Origin: Kribbella voronezhensis
GTDB taxonomy: Bacteria > Actinomycetota > Actinomycetes > Propionibacteriales > Kribbellaceae
Assembly (NCBI RefSeq): GCF_004365175.1
Contig: NZ_SOCE01000001.1
Coordinates: forward strand, 4,657,403 to 4,721,402
Length of the DNA: 64,000 bases
Direction of reading: 5' to 3'
Each line of letters begins with the position of its first letter. Within the stretch, counting starts at the first letter, position 1. Positions 30,472 to 38,575 of the stretch are shown in pieces. The translations under genes were made by a program, and so were the position numbers. The notes beneath the pieces are model-generated. The model searched no databases and was not told the DNA's origin. It saw only the letters and a list, made by a program, of their open reading frames with translations.

Positions 30472-31178
30472 TGAGGAAGGCACAGCGGAGAATGCTGCAA
30501 CTGGGCCTGATCCCGGTGCTCGCCCTGGTGCTCGGCGGTGCCGCGGTCACGGTCTCAACGATCCGCGGCAAGCTCGACTACAACTACGCCACAACCTACG
30601 ACCAGCCGCTCGACGCGGTGACCATCACGGCGAACGTGGTGACCGCAGTCGCTCCCAGCGCCGACGGCAAGGTGCACATCGCGCTGAGCGGGACGTACAC
30701 GGGCGCGCCACCGACGATCGCCGTACGGAAGCCGGAGCCGGGCTCGCACGGGTTGGAGATCAGCGCGGACTGCGAAGGCTCCGGTTGCCGCCTGGCCCTG
30801 GCCGTCGAGTTGCCGAGCGCCACCCGACTGTCCGTCGGCGCGTCAGGAACGTCGGTCGAGCTGCGTCAGCTGACGGGCGCCGTCCACGTCACTGTCGACG
30901 ACGGGTCGGTGAACGGGACACGGCTGGGCAGCGACTCGGTCTCGGTCAGCGCGCAGAGCGGCTCAGTGGACCTCGGGTTCGACCGGGCGCCGAGCAACGT
31001 CGAGGTGACCAGCAGCAACGGTTCCATCCAGGTGCTACTGCCGCGGACAGCGACGTACGCGATCGACGCCGCCGCTGACTACGGCTCCACCGAGCTCAAC
31101 GTGAACAACGACCTGAGTTCGCCCAACCAGCTTCACCTTCGCAGCAGCAACGGCAGCATCACCGTCGACTCCCGCTGA
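30471..31178 (+). CDS. DUF4097-like beta-strand repeat protein, membrane-anchored
   Basis: A 235-residue protein with an N-terminal membrane anchor (about 8-28, 'MLQLGLIPVLALVLGGAAVT') and an extracytoplasmic right-handed beta-repeat region. Repeats of the 'GSVNGTRL', 'GSVDLGFD', 'SSNGSIQVLL' and 'SSNGSITVDS' kind are typical of DUF4097 (adhesin-like) domains. Such proteins accompany LiaFSR-type and related two-component systems. Here it shares one base with the response regulator stop, so it likely belongs to the same sensory module, perhaps modulating the kinase. Confidence 0.82.
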   Translation: MRKAQRRMLQLGLIPVLALVLGGAAVTVSTIRGKLDYNYATTYDQPLDAVTITANVVTAVAPSADGKVHIALSGTYTGAPPTIAVRKPEPGSHGLEISADCEGSGCRLALAVELPSATRLSVGASGTSVELRQLTGAVHVTVDDGSVNGTRLGSDSVSVSAQSGSVDLGFDRAPSNVEVTSSNGSIQVLLPRTATYAIDAAADYGSTELNVNNDLSSPNQLHLRSSNGSITVDSR

Positions 31179-31183
31179 CGTGG

Positions 31184-32584
31184 TCAGATGATTGCCCAGA
31201 GCAACGATGCCATTCCGAAACCGACCAGGGACAGGACGGTTTCCAGGACCGACCAGGTCAGCAGGGTCTCCTTGACCGTCATGTTGAAGTACTTCGCGAC
31301 GATCCAGAAACCGCCGTCGTTCACGTGGCTGAGGATGATCGAGCCGGCGCAGATCGCGGCGGCGATCAGCGCCAGGTGAGCCTGGGAGTAACCATCGGCG
31401 GTGAGCAACGGGCCGACGATCCCGCCGGTGGTGACGATGGCGACGGTCGCCGAGCCCTGCGCGATCCGCAGACCGCACGAGATCACGTAAGCCAGCAGCA
31501 GCACCGGCAGCCCCGCGCTCGACAAGCTCGTGGCCAACGCGGCACCGACGCCGGTAGCCGAGATGACCGCGCCGAAGAACGCGCCCGCGCCGACGACCAG
31601 CAGGATCATGCCGACCGGCTTCAGCGAGTTGCTCGACAGTTCGCTGAACTCGGCGTTGGTCATCCCACGGCGTACGCCGAGCAGGTAGTAGGCCAGCAGG
31701 ACGGCGAGCAGCAGCGCGACGGCCGGGTTGCCGAGGAAGGTCAGCACACTGAGCAGATCGCGGTGCGGGTCGAGGATCAGCGTGCCGAAGGTCGCGCCGA
31801 GGATCAGCACCAGCGGCAGCAGGATCACCGCGAGTACCAGGCCGAGCGACGGTTCCGGCTTCTCGGCACCGTCCTGCGTCTTCTCGGCGATGACGAACTC
31901 GTCCGGCACAGACACCGGGACGCGCGGGGCGATGTAGAGCGGCCAGAGGACGCCGGCCACCGCGAAGGCGGGCAGCCCGCAGGCGAGTCCGATGATGATC
32001 AGCCAGCCCATGTCCACATGCAGCAACCCGGCGACGGCCGTCGGACCGGGGTGCGGCGGCAGGAACGCGTGCGTCATCGAGAGACCCGCGAGCACCGGCA
32101 ACGCGTAGAGCACGAGCGACTTGCCACCACGCTTCGCCGCGACGTACACGAGTGGAGCGAGCACGAAGATGCCGATGTCGAAGAAGACCGGGATGCCGAA
32201 GATCAGGCCGACCAGACCCATCGCGACCGGCGTACCCTTCGGGCCGAACAGCCGCAGCAGCCGGCGGCTGAGCACGTCCGCGCCGCCGGACCGCTCCAGC
32301 AGGGCGCCGAGCACGGTGCCCAGGCCGATGATCACGGCGATGTGGCCGAGGATGCCGCCGAAGCCCTTCTCCAGCACGGAATCACTCGACTTGAGTGCCG
32401 TACCGACGATCTGCCGGACGTTCAGGCCGGCCGCCAGCGCCAGGAACAGGCCGGTGGCGAGCAGCGAGATGAACGGTTCGAGCTTGATCTTGATGATCAG
32501 GAACAACAGCAGCGCGATGGCCACCAGACACAGCAGCAACAGGCCTGCCGTGTCGTGGTGCAGCCAGTCGATGGCACCGGACAT
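31184..32584 (-). CDS. GntP family gluconate-type permease
   Basis: A 466-residue, roughly 12-14-span permease of the gluconate:H+ symporter (GntP) family. Characteristic stretches are 'HAFLPPHPGPTAVAGLLHVD', 'GIPVFFDIGIFVLAPLVYVA', 'RIAQGSATVAIVTTGGIVGP' and 'SHVNDGGFWIVAKYFNM'. Family members import gluconate, idonate, ketogluconates, D-serine or glycerate. It is last in a minus-strand catabolic operon beginning with the DSD1-type deaminase, separated from the aldolase gene by 77 bp. The substrate is inferred to be a sugar acid or amino-sugar acid from that context. Confidence 0.92.
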   Translation of the reverse strand: MSGAIDWLHHDTAGLLLLCLVAIALLLFLIIKIKLEPFISLLATGLFLALAAGLNVRQIVGTALKSSDSVLEKGFGGILGHIAVIIGLGTVLGALLERSGGADVLSRRLLRLFGPKGTPVAMGLVGLIFGIPVFFDIGIFVLAPLVYVAAKRGGKSLVLYALPVLAGLSMTHAFLPPHPGPTAVAGLLHVDMGWLIIIGLACGLPAFAVAGVLWPLYIAPRVPVSVPDEFVIAEKTQDGAEKPEPSLGLVLAVILLPLVLILGATFGTLILDPHRDLLSVLTFLGNPAVALLLAVLLAYYLLGVRRGMTNAEFSELSSNSLKPVGMILLVVGAGAFFGAVISATGVGAALATSLSSAGLPVLLLAYVISCGLRIAQGSATVAIVTTGGIVGPLLTADGYSQAHLALIAAAICAGSIILSHVNDGGFWIVAKYFNMTVKETLLTWSVLETVLSLVGFGMASLLWAII

Positions 32585-32661
32585 GGGGACACTCCAGGGG
32601 CTAGCAGGGGCGGGGGCAAGTCAGCAAGGAGGCAGCGGGGAACTACAGGCAGCGCGGGGAG

Positions 32662-33294
32662 CTATAGGGCGGCGCAGAAGGTCGTGGCCTTTGCGGTGAT
32701 GTCCGACCAGCGGGCGGCCTCCACGTCGGCGGGGGACACGACGTCCGTACCGGCGCTGACCGCGAGCGCGCCGGCATCGAGGAACTGCCGGGCGTTACCG
32801 GCGTTCACCCCGCCGGACGGAACCAGCGGTACGCCGGGGAACGGCCCGCCGAGGTCTTTCAGATATTTCGGTCCCAGTTGGTGCGCCGGGAAGATCTTGA
32901 CCGCGTCCGAGCCCAGCGCCAGCGCCGTCATCACTTCGGACGGCGTGAACGCACCGAGGACGACCGGGATCCCCGCGGCGTGCGCGGCCGCCGCGATCGC
33001 GGAGGCCTCAAGCCCTTGACCCGGCGTCACGATGAACTGGGCGCCCGAATCGACCGCCTGCTTGGCCTGCGCAGCCGTCTGCACAGTCCCGGCACCCACC
33101 ACCGCGCCGGTCTCGGCCGCGGTCGACGCCGCCCGCTCCAGATGCCGGGGGAGGTCCGGCGTGGTGAAGGTCAGCTCGATCACATGGATGCCGCCGGCAA
33201 CCAGAGCCTCGCAGAGGTCGCGCGCATCGTCGATCGCCGGCGCGCGGACGACGCTCAGTACGCGGTCTTGGCGGAGCAGGTCCAGAGTGCTCAT
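32662..33294 (-). CDS. eda: 2-dehydro-3-deoxy-phosphogluconate (KDPG) aldolase
   Basis: A 210-residue class I aldolase of the KDPG/KHG family. The catalytic Glu40 is in 'VIELTFTTP' and the Schiff-base Lys133 in 'DAVKIFPAHQLG'. 'VGAGTVQT' and 'VPSGGVNAGNARQFLDAGA' bind the phosphate. It splits KDPG into pyruvate and glyceraldehyde-3-phosphate, in the cytoplasm. Its ATG shares one base with the stop of the D-aminoacylase gene. The KDPG precursor would come from the PfkB kinase encoded on the other arm of this locus. Confidence 0.94.
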   Translation of the reverse strand: MSTLDLLRQDRVLSVVRAPAIDDARDLCEALVAGGIHVIELTFTTPDLPRHLERAASTAAETGAVVGAGTVQTAAQAKQAVDSGAQFIVTPGQGLEASAIAAAAHAAGIPVVLGAFTPSEVMTALALGSDAVKIFPAHQLGPKYLKDLGGPFPGVPLVPSGGVNAGNARQFLDAGALAVSAGTDVVSPADVEAARWSDITAKATTFCAAL

Positions 33295-34895
33295 CAGTTT
33301 CCTTCGCTAGGGGTACGACGGATGGCGCGGCCGGGCAGTTCGCCGGTACGCCGTCCGCCGGCGATGACGGGGACACCGTTGACCAGGACCCAGGGAATCC
33401 CTTCGGCCTGCTGGCGCGGGTTGTCGAAGGTCGCGGCGTCGCGGACAGCCAGCGGATCGAAGAGCACCAGATCGGCGTGGTACCCCGGCCGGACCAGTCC
33501 TCGATCGGCAAGCCGTAACCGCCGGGCCGGCCGCCCGGTCAGGTGGTGAATGCAGTCGGCCAGCTCGAGAACACCCAGCTCACGGACGTAGTACGCGAGA
33601 TAGCGCGGGAACGTCCCCCAGGCCCGTGGATGCGGTTTGCCGCCGACCAGGATCCCGTCCGAACCACCCGTGTGGGTGGGATGCCGCATGATCGCCTGCA
33701 CGTTCTCCTCGTGGCCGACGTGCTGCAGGATCGTGGTCGCCAGGTTGTCCCTGATCAGCAGATCGAAGAACACCCAGGACGGCGGCTTGCCGATCCCGGC
33801 CGCGATCTCGGCGATCGTGTTGCCGACCGCACCGGACAGCGTCTCGTTCTTCACCCCGCCGATCTCGATCGTGTTCCAGTCGGTCACGCAGCCATGGCAC
33901 CCATCGGTCCCGACCTGCTCCAACTCGAAGGTGATCCGCTCCCGATCAGCCGGGTCGGCGAGCCGCGCCAGCAGCGCGTCCGGGCCGCCCTCGGCGGTCC
34001 AGCTCGGCAGGATCGCGGCCAGAGTGGTTGCCCCCGGCAAGTAGGGATAGGTGTCGGTGGTGATGTCCACGCCGTCGGCCAGGCCCGCATCGATCAGTGC
34101 GAGCAGGTCGGCTCCGCGGCCCCGGTTCGGCTCGAAGTTCATCGTCGCGTGGGTGAGATGCAGCGCGCAGCCGGCCTCTTGGGCGACGTCGATCATTTCG
34201 CCGTACGCCTCCAGTGCTCCCTTGCCGTACGAGCGCTGGTGCGGGCTGTAGTAGCCGCCGTACGACGCGACCACGCGGCAGAGCTCCACCAGTTCGGCGG
34301 TGTCGGCGAACATCCCCGGCGTATAGGTGAGGCCACTGCTCATGCCGGTGGCGCCCTCCTCCAGACCGATAGCCAGGAGACGTTTCATCTCGTCGAGCTC
34401 GACGCGGGTGGCCGGGCGGTTCGCCGTACCGACGACCATCATCCGCAGGGTGCCCTGCGGGACCAGGTACGCCGCGTTGCATGCGATCCCCTGGTCGAGG
34501 CGGTCCAGATACCCGCCGACCGTGAACCAGGAGAAGTCGAAGTCGTCCGGTTCGCCGTTCCAGCCGGCGATCTGGCGGCGCACTGCGGCCCGGGTCGGAT
34601 CGTCGATCGGGGCGAACGACAGGCCGTCCTGGCCGAGCACCTCCAGGGTGACGCCCTGAGAAACCTTGGCCAGATGGTCCGGGTTCGCGAGGATCTGCAG
34701 GTCGGAGTGCGCGTGCATGTCGATGAAGCCGGGCGACAAGGCCAACCCGTCGGCGTCGATCGTCGTCCGGGCCGCTGCGGGCAAGTCGTTGCCGACGGCT
34801 ACGATCCGGCCGGCGTCGATGGCGACGTCCGCGCGGACCCCGGGGGCGCCGGTGCCGTCGTACACCGTCGCGCCGGTGATCAGCAACTCGGCCAT
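33294..34895 (-). CDS. N-acyl-D-amino-acid deacylase (D-aminoacylase family)
   Basis: A 533-residue amidohydrolase of the D-aminoacylase family. Metal-binding 'DMHAHSD' holds His61 and His63 with Asp65. 'GLTYTPGMFADTAELVELCR' is the Cys-free substrate loop, 'HLTHATMNF' follows, and 'HTGGSDGILVGGKPHPRAWG' carries the catalytic Asp. The small N- and C-terminal beta domain is complete. It removes an N-acyl group from an amino compound of D configuration. In this operon, N-acetyl-D-glucosaminate is an attractive substrate, though general N-acyl-D-amino acids are equally allowed by sequence. Stop and start overlaps (TGATG) tie it to both neighbours. Confidence 0.9.
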   Translation of the reverse strand: MAELLITGATVYDGTGAPGVRADVAIDAGRIVAVGNDLPAAARTTIDADGLALSPGFIDMHAHSDLQILANPDHLAKVSQGVTLEVLGQDGLSFAPIDDPTRAAVRRQIAGWNGEPDDFDFSWFTVGGYLDRLDQGIACNAAYLVPQGTLRMMVVGTANRPATRVELDEMKRLLAIGLEEGATGMSSGLTYTPGMFADTAELVELCRVVASYGGYYSPHQRSYGKGALEAYGEMIDVAQEAGCALHLTHATMNFEPNRGRGADLLALIDAGLADGVDITTDTYPYLPGATTLAAILPSWTAEGGPDALLARLADPADRERITFELEQVGTDGCHGCVTDWNTIEIGGVKNETLSGAVGNTIAEIAAGIGKPPSWVFFDLLIRDNLATTILQHVGHEENVQAIMRHPTHTGGSDGILVGGKPHPRAWGTFPRYLAYYVRELGVLELADCIHHLTGRPARRLRLADRGLVRPGYHADLVLFDPLAVRDAATFDNPRQQAEGIPWVLVNGVPVIAGGRRTGELPGRAIRRTPSEGN

Positions 34896-36205
34896 CAGAA
34901 GAAGGTGCGGATCAGGTCGACCACGACGGGGTCGTCGGCATCCGGGTCGTCGATGACCGGGATCAGGCCCCACTTGTCGAACGCCGTACAGGGGTGGGAC
35001 AGGCCGACTCGCAGTTCGTCGCCGATCTGCACGGCGTCCGCGCCGAAGGTGAGGAACCCGTGCTGGTCGTTCATCTTGGTGACGGTCATCCCCTCGACCC
35101 GGCGGACCGCGTCGCCCGGCTGGCGCGGGCGAAGGAGCTGCGGCTCGGGCAGGTTCTCGTCGAAGGGCAGGTCGCGCTTGCCGGCGTCGAAGATCGCCAA
35201 CCCTGGTTCGGGTTGCGAGGTGATCCGGATCCAGCCGTGCATCGCCGGCACGAGCCGTTCGCCGTCGGTCCGGGGCGCTTCTCCGAGCGGGGAGATCTCG
35301 CGGTAGTACCCGTCGTCGTGCGCGATGTACGCGCCGGAGCGGATCACCACGCGGGCGCCGGTCGAGGTGAGTGGGCTGAGCACCTGGGCCACCTGCTCGA
35401 AGTACGCGCTTCCGCCCGCGCTGACCACCGGCACCAGGCCGTCGTCGTACCGGCCCTCCTCCTGCAGGCGGGTGTGGACCGCGGCGAGGTCGCGCAGGTA
35501 CGCCCGGACGTGTTCGAGCCCGGCCTCGTCCGCGCCGTGAGCGATCGCGCCCTCATATCCGGCGACACCGGCAAGCCGAAGGGTTGGCGAAGCCTCGATG
35601 GCGGCGGCGACTTCAAGCGCTGTCTCCGCACCTCGTGCCCCTGTACGGCCGCCGACGCCACCGACCTCGACCAGTACGTCGAGCCGGCGCGCGCCCGCTT
35701 CGACGTACGCCGACCGGGCCGCCTCCATGATCTCGACGGTGCGGACCGAGTCGGCCCACACCATCACCTCGAACGCTTCGTCGGCGGCGAGCTCGTCGGC
35801 GATCCAGCGCAACTGCAGCGGGGAGATCACGGCATTCGCGATCATCACCCGGCTGACCCCGAAGGCCCGAGCGACGCTCAGCTGGAATGCGTTGGCGAAC
35901 GTCATACCCCAGGCGCCGGCCTCGAGCTGGGTGGCCCAGAGTGCGGGGGACATCGTCGTTTTGCCGTGCGGCGCGATCTCGACGCCGTGCGCTGAGCACC
36001 AGCGAGCCATCGTCTCGACGTTGTGCCGCAGGCCAGGCGCGGACAGAGTGAGCAGGGGAGTCGGCAGGTCGGACAGCCGCGGTTTGCCGGCCACTACTTC
36101 GGCGACGGTCCGGCCCCAGAACGCCGGCGGCAGAGCTTTGTCCCGCCAGCTCACCGGCTTGTCGGCCAGGGCTGCGACGGCGGCGGCATCGTACGAAGCT
36201 GACAT
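34895..36205 (-). CDS. DSD1-type PLP amino acid deaminase (D-serine dehydratase/D-threonine aldolase family)
   Basis: A 436-residue fold-type III PLP enzyme. The alanine racemase-like N-terminal barrel carries the PLP lysine, Lys82 in 'IAPHGKTTMSPALW'. The C-terminal D-serine dehydratase-like domain holds the metal pair His404/Cys406 in 'GLSHPCTAFDKWG', which points to a dehydratase (deaminating) and not an aldolase. It would eliminate water and ammonia from a beta-hydroxy D-amino acid to give a 2-oxo acid. Given its operon, D-glucosaminate to 2-keto-3-deoxygluconate is the inferred reaction; D-serine remains possible. ATG 36205 follows AGGGAAG. Confidence 0.88.
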   Translation of the reverse strand: MSASYDAAAVAALADKPVSWRDKALPPAFWGRTVAEVVAGKPRLSDLPTPLLTLSAPGLRHNVETMARWCSAHGVEIAPHGKTTMSPALWATQLEAGAWGMTFANAFQLSVARAFGVSRVMIANAVISPLQLRWIADELAADEAFEVMVWADSVRTVEIMEAARSAYVEAGARRLDVLVEVGGVGGRTGARGAETALEVAAAIEASPTLRLAGVAGYEGAIAHGADEAGLEHVRAYLRDLAAVHTRLQEEGRYDDGLVPVVSAGGSAYFEQVAQVLSPLTSTGARVVIRSGAYIAHDDGYYREISPLGEAPRTDGERLVPAMHGWIRITSQPEPGLAIFDAGKRDLPFDENLPEPQLLRPRQPGDAVRRVEGMTVTKMNDQHGFLTFGADAVQIGDELRVGLSHPCTAFDKWGLIPVIDDPDADDPVVVDLIRTFF

Positions 36206-36235
36206 GGCTTCCCTCTGATCGGTAGTGCAGAATCC

Positions 36236-36267
36236 ATGTTGCGCATGTTGCAACGATCGTTGCGCAT
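36236..36267. promoter_or_regulatory. Operator region for the divergent catabolic operons
   Basis: A perfect 14-bp palindrome GCAACGATCGTTGC (36250-36263) is embedded in a direct repeat of GTTGCGCAT (36238-36246 and 36259-36267). GTTGC occurs three times in 26 bp. It lies between the deaminase and kinase starts and is the natural target for the IclR regulator encoded downstream. Confidence 0.6.
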
Positions 36268-36334
36268 TCTGACGTATCGGTTGTAGCATCGCGATGGAAC
36301 TTCCGTCAACGACAGCTGCCCGAGAGGACTGCCG

Positions 36335-37354
36335 ATGGTCGAGGTGGTACCTCGGGCGATCTGCCTCGGCGAGGCGATGATCATGCTCGCCGGCGAGACC
36401 GGTGCCCCGCTGGAGGATGTCGAGACGTTCCGGCGCTCCGTCGGTGGTGCCGAGTGCAACGTCGCGGGCGGGCTGGCGGCGCTCGGTGTCCCGACCGGCT
36501 GGGTCTCGCGACTCGGAGTCGACGGCTTCGGTCGTCACGTTCTGCGCGACCTGCAGACCCGCGGCGTCGAGGTCGGTGGAGTCGAGGACGACCCAGTGCG
36601 GCCTACTGGGCTCTACGTGAAGCACACCATCGGCGGCCGCACCCGCATGCACTACTACCGCTCCGGCTCGGCCGCCGCCGCAATGGATGCGACCTTCCTC
36701 GACCGACCGGCAGTGCGCAACAGGCTGGTCGGTGCGGAGCTCGTGCACACCACTGGGATCACCGCCGCCATCTCCACGACAGCGGCCGAGTTGCTGGACC
36801 GGCTGGCTGCACTGCGGGATTCGCTCGGTTTCACGCTGAGCGTCGACCTGAACTGGCGTCCGGCGCTGTGGCGCGACACGGACCCCGCGCCGCTCTGGCG
36901 GTTGCTGCGGGCTGCCGATGTGGTGCTGATCGGCGCGGACGAGGCGATGCTCTTCGCAGGGACCAGCGATCCCGCAGAGCTTCGGCAGTTGCTCGGTCCG
37001 CGCTCGACGCTCGTGGTGAAGTCCGATGCGCACGTAGCACTCGCGCTGGAGCCGAGCGGTCGTAGCACTACGGTTCCGGCGCTCACTGTCGACGTGGTGG
37101 AGCCGGTCGGAGCAGGGGACGCCTTCGCTGCTGGGTACTTGGCCGGCACGCTGCAGCGGTTGCCGATGGAGCAGAGGCTTCGCCTGGGGCACCTGAGCGC
37201 AGCGGCCGTTCTTGCGGTGCCGGACGATCACGCTGCGCCGCCGGAGTCCGTAGTACGGGATGCTTTGCTGCGCTGTTCCGATGAGGACTGGGCGCGTACT
37301 GAGGTTGGTGCTGCGGGCATCAGTTCGCCGGCGTTGGTGGGAGGGGCCGTATGA
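36335..37354 (+). CDS. kdgK: PfkB family sugar kinase, 2-keto-3-deoxygluconate kinase-like
   Basis: A 339-residue ribokinase-fold kinase. The N-terminal 'LGEAMIMLAGETGAPLEDVE' and 'RSVGGAECNVAGGLAALG' bind the sugar acid, and the anion hole/catalytic motif 'EPVGAGDAFAAGYLAG' places the base near Asp262. 'YRSGSAAAAMDATFLD' is typical of KDG kinases. It phosphorylates 2-keto-3-deoxygluconate to KDPG, the substrate of the aldolase on the other strand. It overlaps the iclR gene by 4 bp (ATGA). Confidence 0.85.
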   Translation: MVEVVPRAICLGEAMIMLAGETGAPLEDVETFRRSVGGAECNVAGGLAALGVPTGWVSRLGVDGFGRHVLRDLQTRGVEVGGVEDDPVRPTGLYVKHTIGGRTRMHYYRSGSAAAAMDATFLDRPAVRNRLVGAELVHTTGITAAISTTAAELLDRLAALRDSLGFTLSVDLNWRPALWRDTDPAPLWRLLRAADVVLIGADEAMLFAGTSDPAELRQLLGPRSTLVVKSDAHVALALEPSGRSTTVPALTVDVVEPVGAGDAFAAGYLAGTLQRLPMEQRLRLGHLSAAAVLAVPDDHAAPPESVVRDALLRCSDEDWARTEVGAAGISSPALVGGAV

Positions 37355-38085
37355 GTCAGAGCCTGGCCAGAGCGCTGCAGATCCTGGTGAGCCTCGGAGA
37401 AGGCGACCGCTCGCTGGACGAGCTGGCCACCGAGCTGGACGTGCACAAGACGACGGTGCTGCGACTGCTGCGGACGATGGAGGTCGAGCGCTTCGTACGC
37501 CGTGACCGGGCCCACCGGTATCGGTTGGGCTCGCGCCTGTTCTCCTTGGCCGACACGGCGCGCGAGCAACACGTCGTACGGGCTGTTGCCGCACCTCACC
37601 TGCGCCAGCTGAACCAGAAGACCGGGCAGACGGTGCACCTGGCGGCGTACGAGAACGGGCAGGTCATCTACATCGACAAGCTCGACAGCGTGCAGTCGGT
37701 CCGGATGTACTCGCAGGTCGGCGTACCAGCGGCACTGCACTGTACGGCGGTCGGCAAGGTGCTCCTGGCAGCTCAGCCGAAGCGGCAGCGGGAGGCTCTG
37801 CTGACCACCATCGAGTACAGGCAGTTCACCCCCAACACGATCACCGACCCGGACGCGCTACGCGACGAACTCGACCTGGTCCGGGCGCAAGGCTGGGCGC
37901 ACGACCGCGCCGAACACGAGTCGTTCATCAACTGCATCGGGGCACCGATCAAGGAACGGTCCGGCCGGGTGGTCGGGGCGGTCTCCGTGTCGGTGCCGGA
38001 CGTTCTGCTCAACTACGAGCAGGTGCTGGAACTGTTGCCGGACCTGCTCGCCACGACGGCCGCCATCGCCGCCGACTACAACTGA
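37351..38085 (+). CDS. IclR family transcriptional regulator
   Basis: A 244-residue IclR protein. The winged helix-turn-helix covers residues 1-65 ('LDELATELDVHKTTVLRLLR'). The effector-binding domain covers about 75-240 ('AALHCTAVGKVLLAA', 'NCIGAPIKERSGRVVGAVSV'). Being translationally coupled to the kinase and facing the divergent permease/aldolase/deacylase/deaminase operon, it is the likely local regulator, with a keto-deoxy sugar acid a plausible inducer by analogy with KdgR. Confidence 0.93.
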   Translation: MSQSLARALQILVSLGEGDRSLDELATELDVHKTTVLRLLRTMEVERFVRRDRAHRYRLGSRLFSLADTAREQHVVRAVAAPHLRQLNQKTGQTVHLAAYENGQVIYIDKLDSVQSVRMYSQVGVPAALHCTAVGKVLLAAQPKRQREALLTTIEYRQFTPNTITDPDALRDELDLVRAQGWAHDRAEHESFINCIGAPIKERSGRVVGAVSVSVPDVLLNYEQVLELLPDLLATTAAIAADYN

Positions 38086-38113
38086 CAACTCACCGAGGAA
38101 AGGCTGTTTCCAG

Positions 38114-38518
38114 ATGTCCTCCAAGACCGTCATCTCCACGCCCGACGCCCCCACGCCGATGCCCGTGTTCTCCCAGGGGGTGCGCAAGGGCGGCATCCTG
38201 CAGGTGTCCGGCCAGGGTTCGGTCGACCCGGCCAGCGGCGAGTTCGTCTTCGAAGGTGACGTGAAGGCGCAGACCACCCGGGTCCTGCAGAACATCGAGG
38301 CGATCCTGAAGGCCGGCGGCGCCACCTTCGACGACGTCGTGATGCTGCGCGTCTACCTCACCACCCGCGAGCACTTCGCTCCCATGAACGAGGCGTACGC
38401 CGAGTTCGTCGGCGCCCGCACCCCCAGCGGCGTCCTCCCGTCCCGCACCACCGTCTTCACCGGCCTCCCGCTGGAACAAATGCTGGTAGAAATCGACGCC
38501 CTCGCCGCCCTGGACTGA
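38114..38518 (+). CDS. RidA family enamine/imine deaminase
   Basis: A 134-residue YjgF/YER057c/UK114 protein with 'FSQGVRKGGILQVSGQGSVD', 'QNIEAILKAGGATFDDVVML' and the active-site Arg in 'VLPSRTTVF'. RidA hydrolyses reactive enamines and imines released by PLP dehydratases to 2-oxo acids and ammonia. It lies 28 bp after iclR in the catabolic island, a natural partner for the DSD1-type dehydratase. The conserved Arg supports deaminase activity. Confidence 0.92.
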   Translation: MSSKTVISTPDAPTPMPVFSQGVRKGGILQVSGQGSVDPASGEFVFEGDVKAQTTRVLQNIEAILKAGGATFDDVVMLRVYLTTREHFAPMNEAYAEFVGARTPSGVLPSRTTVFTGLPLEQMLVEIDALAALD

Positions 38519-38575
38519 TTGATGGTGTGAGATCACCTGTCCTGCCGGGTAGTTGCGGGTGGGAGCATGGGCGGG

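Noticed and set aside
31325..33019. A 564-codon Gln/Arg-rich plus-strand open frame
   Set aside because: Antisense to the GntP permease and KDPG aldolase; composition is typical of shadow frames.
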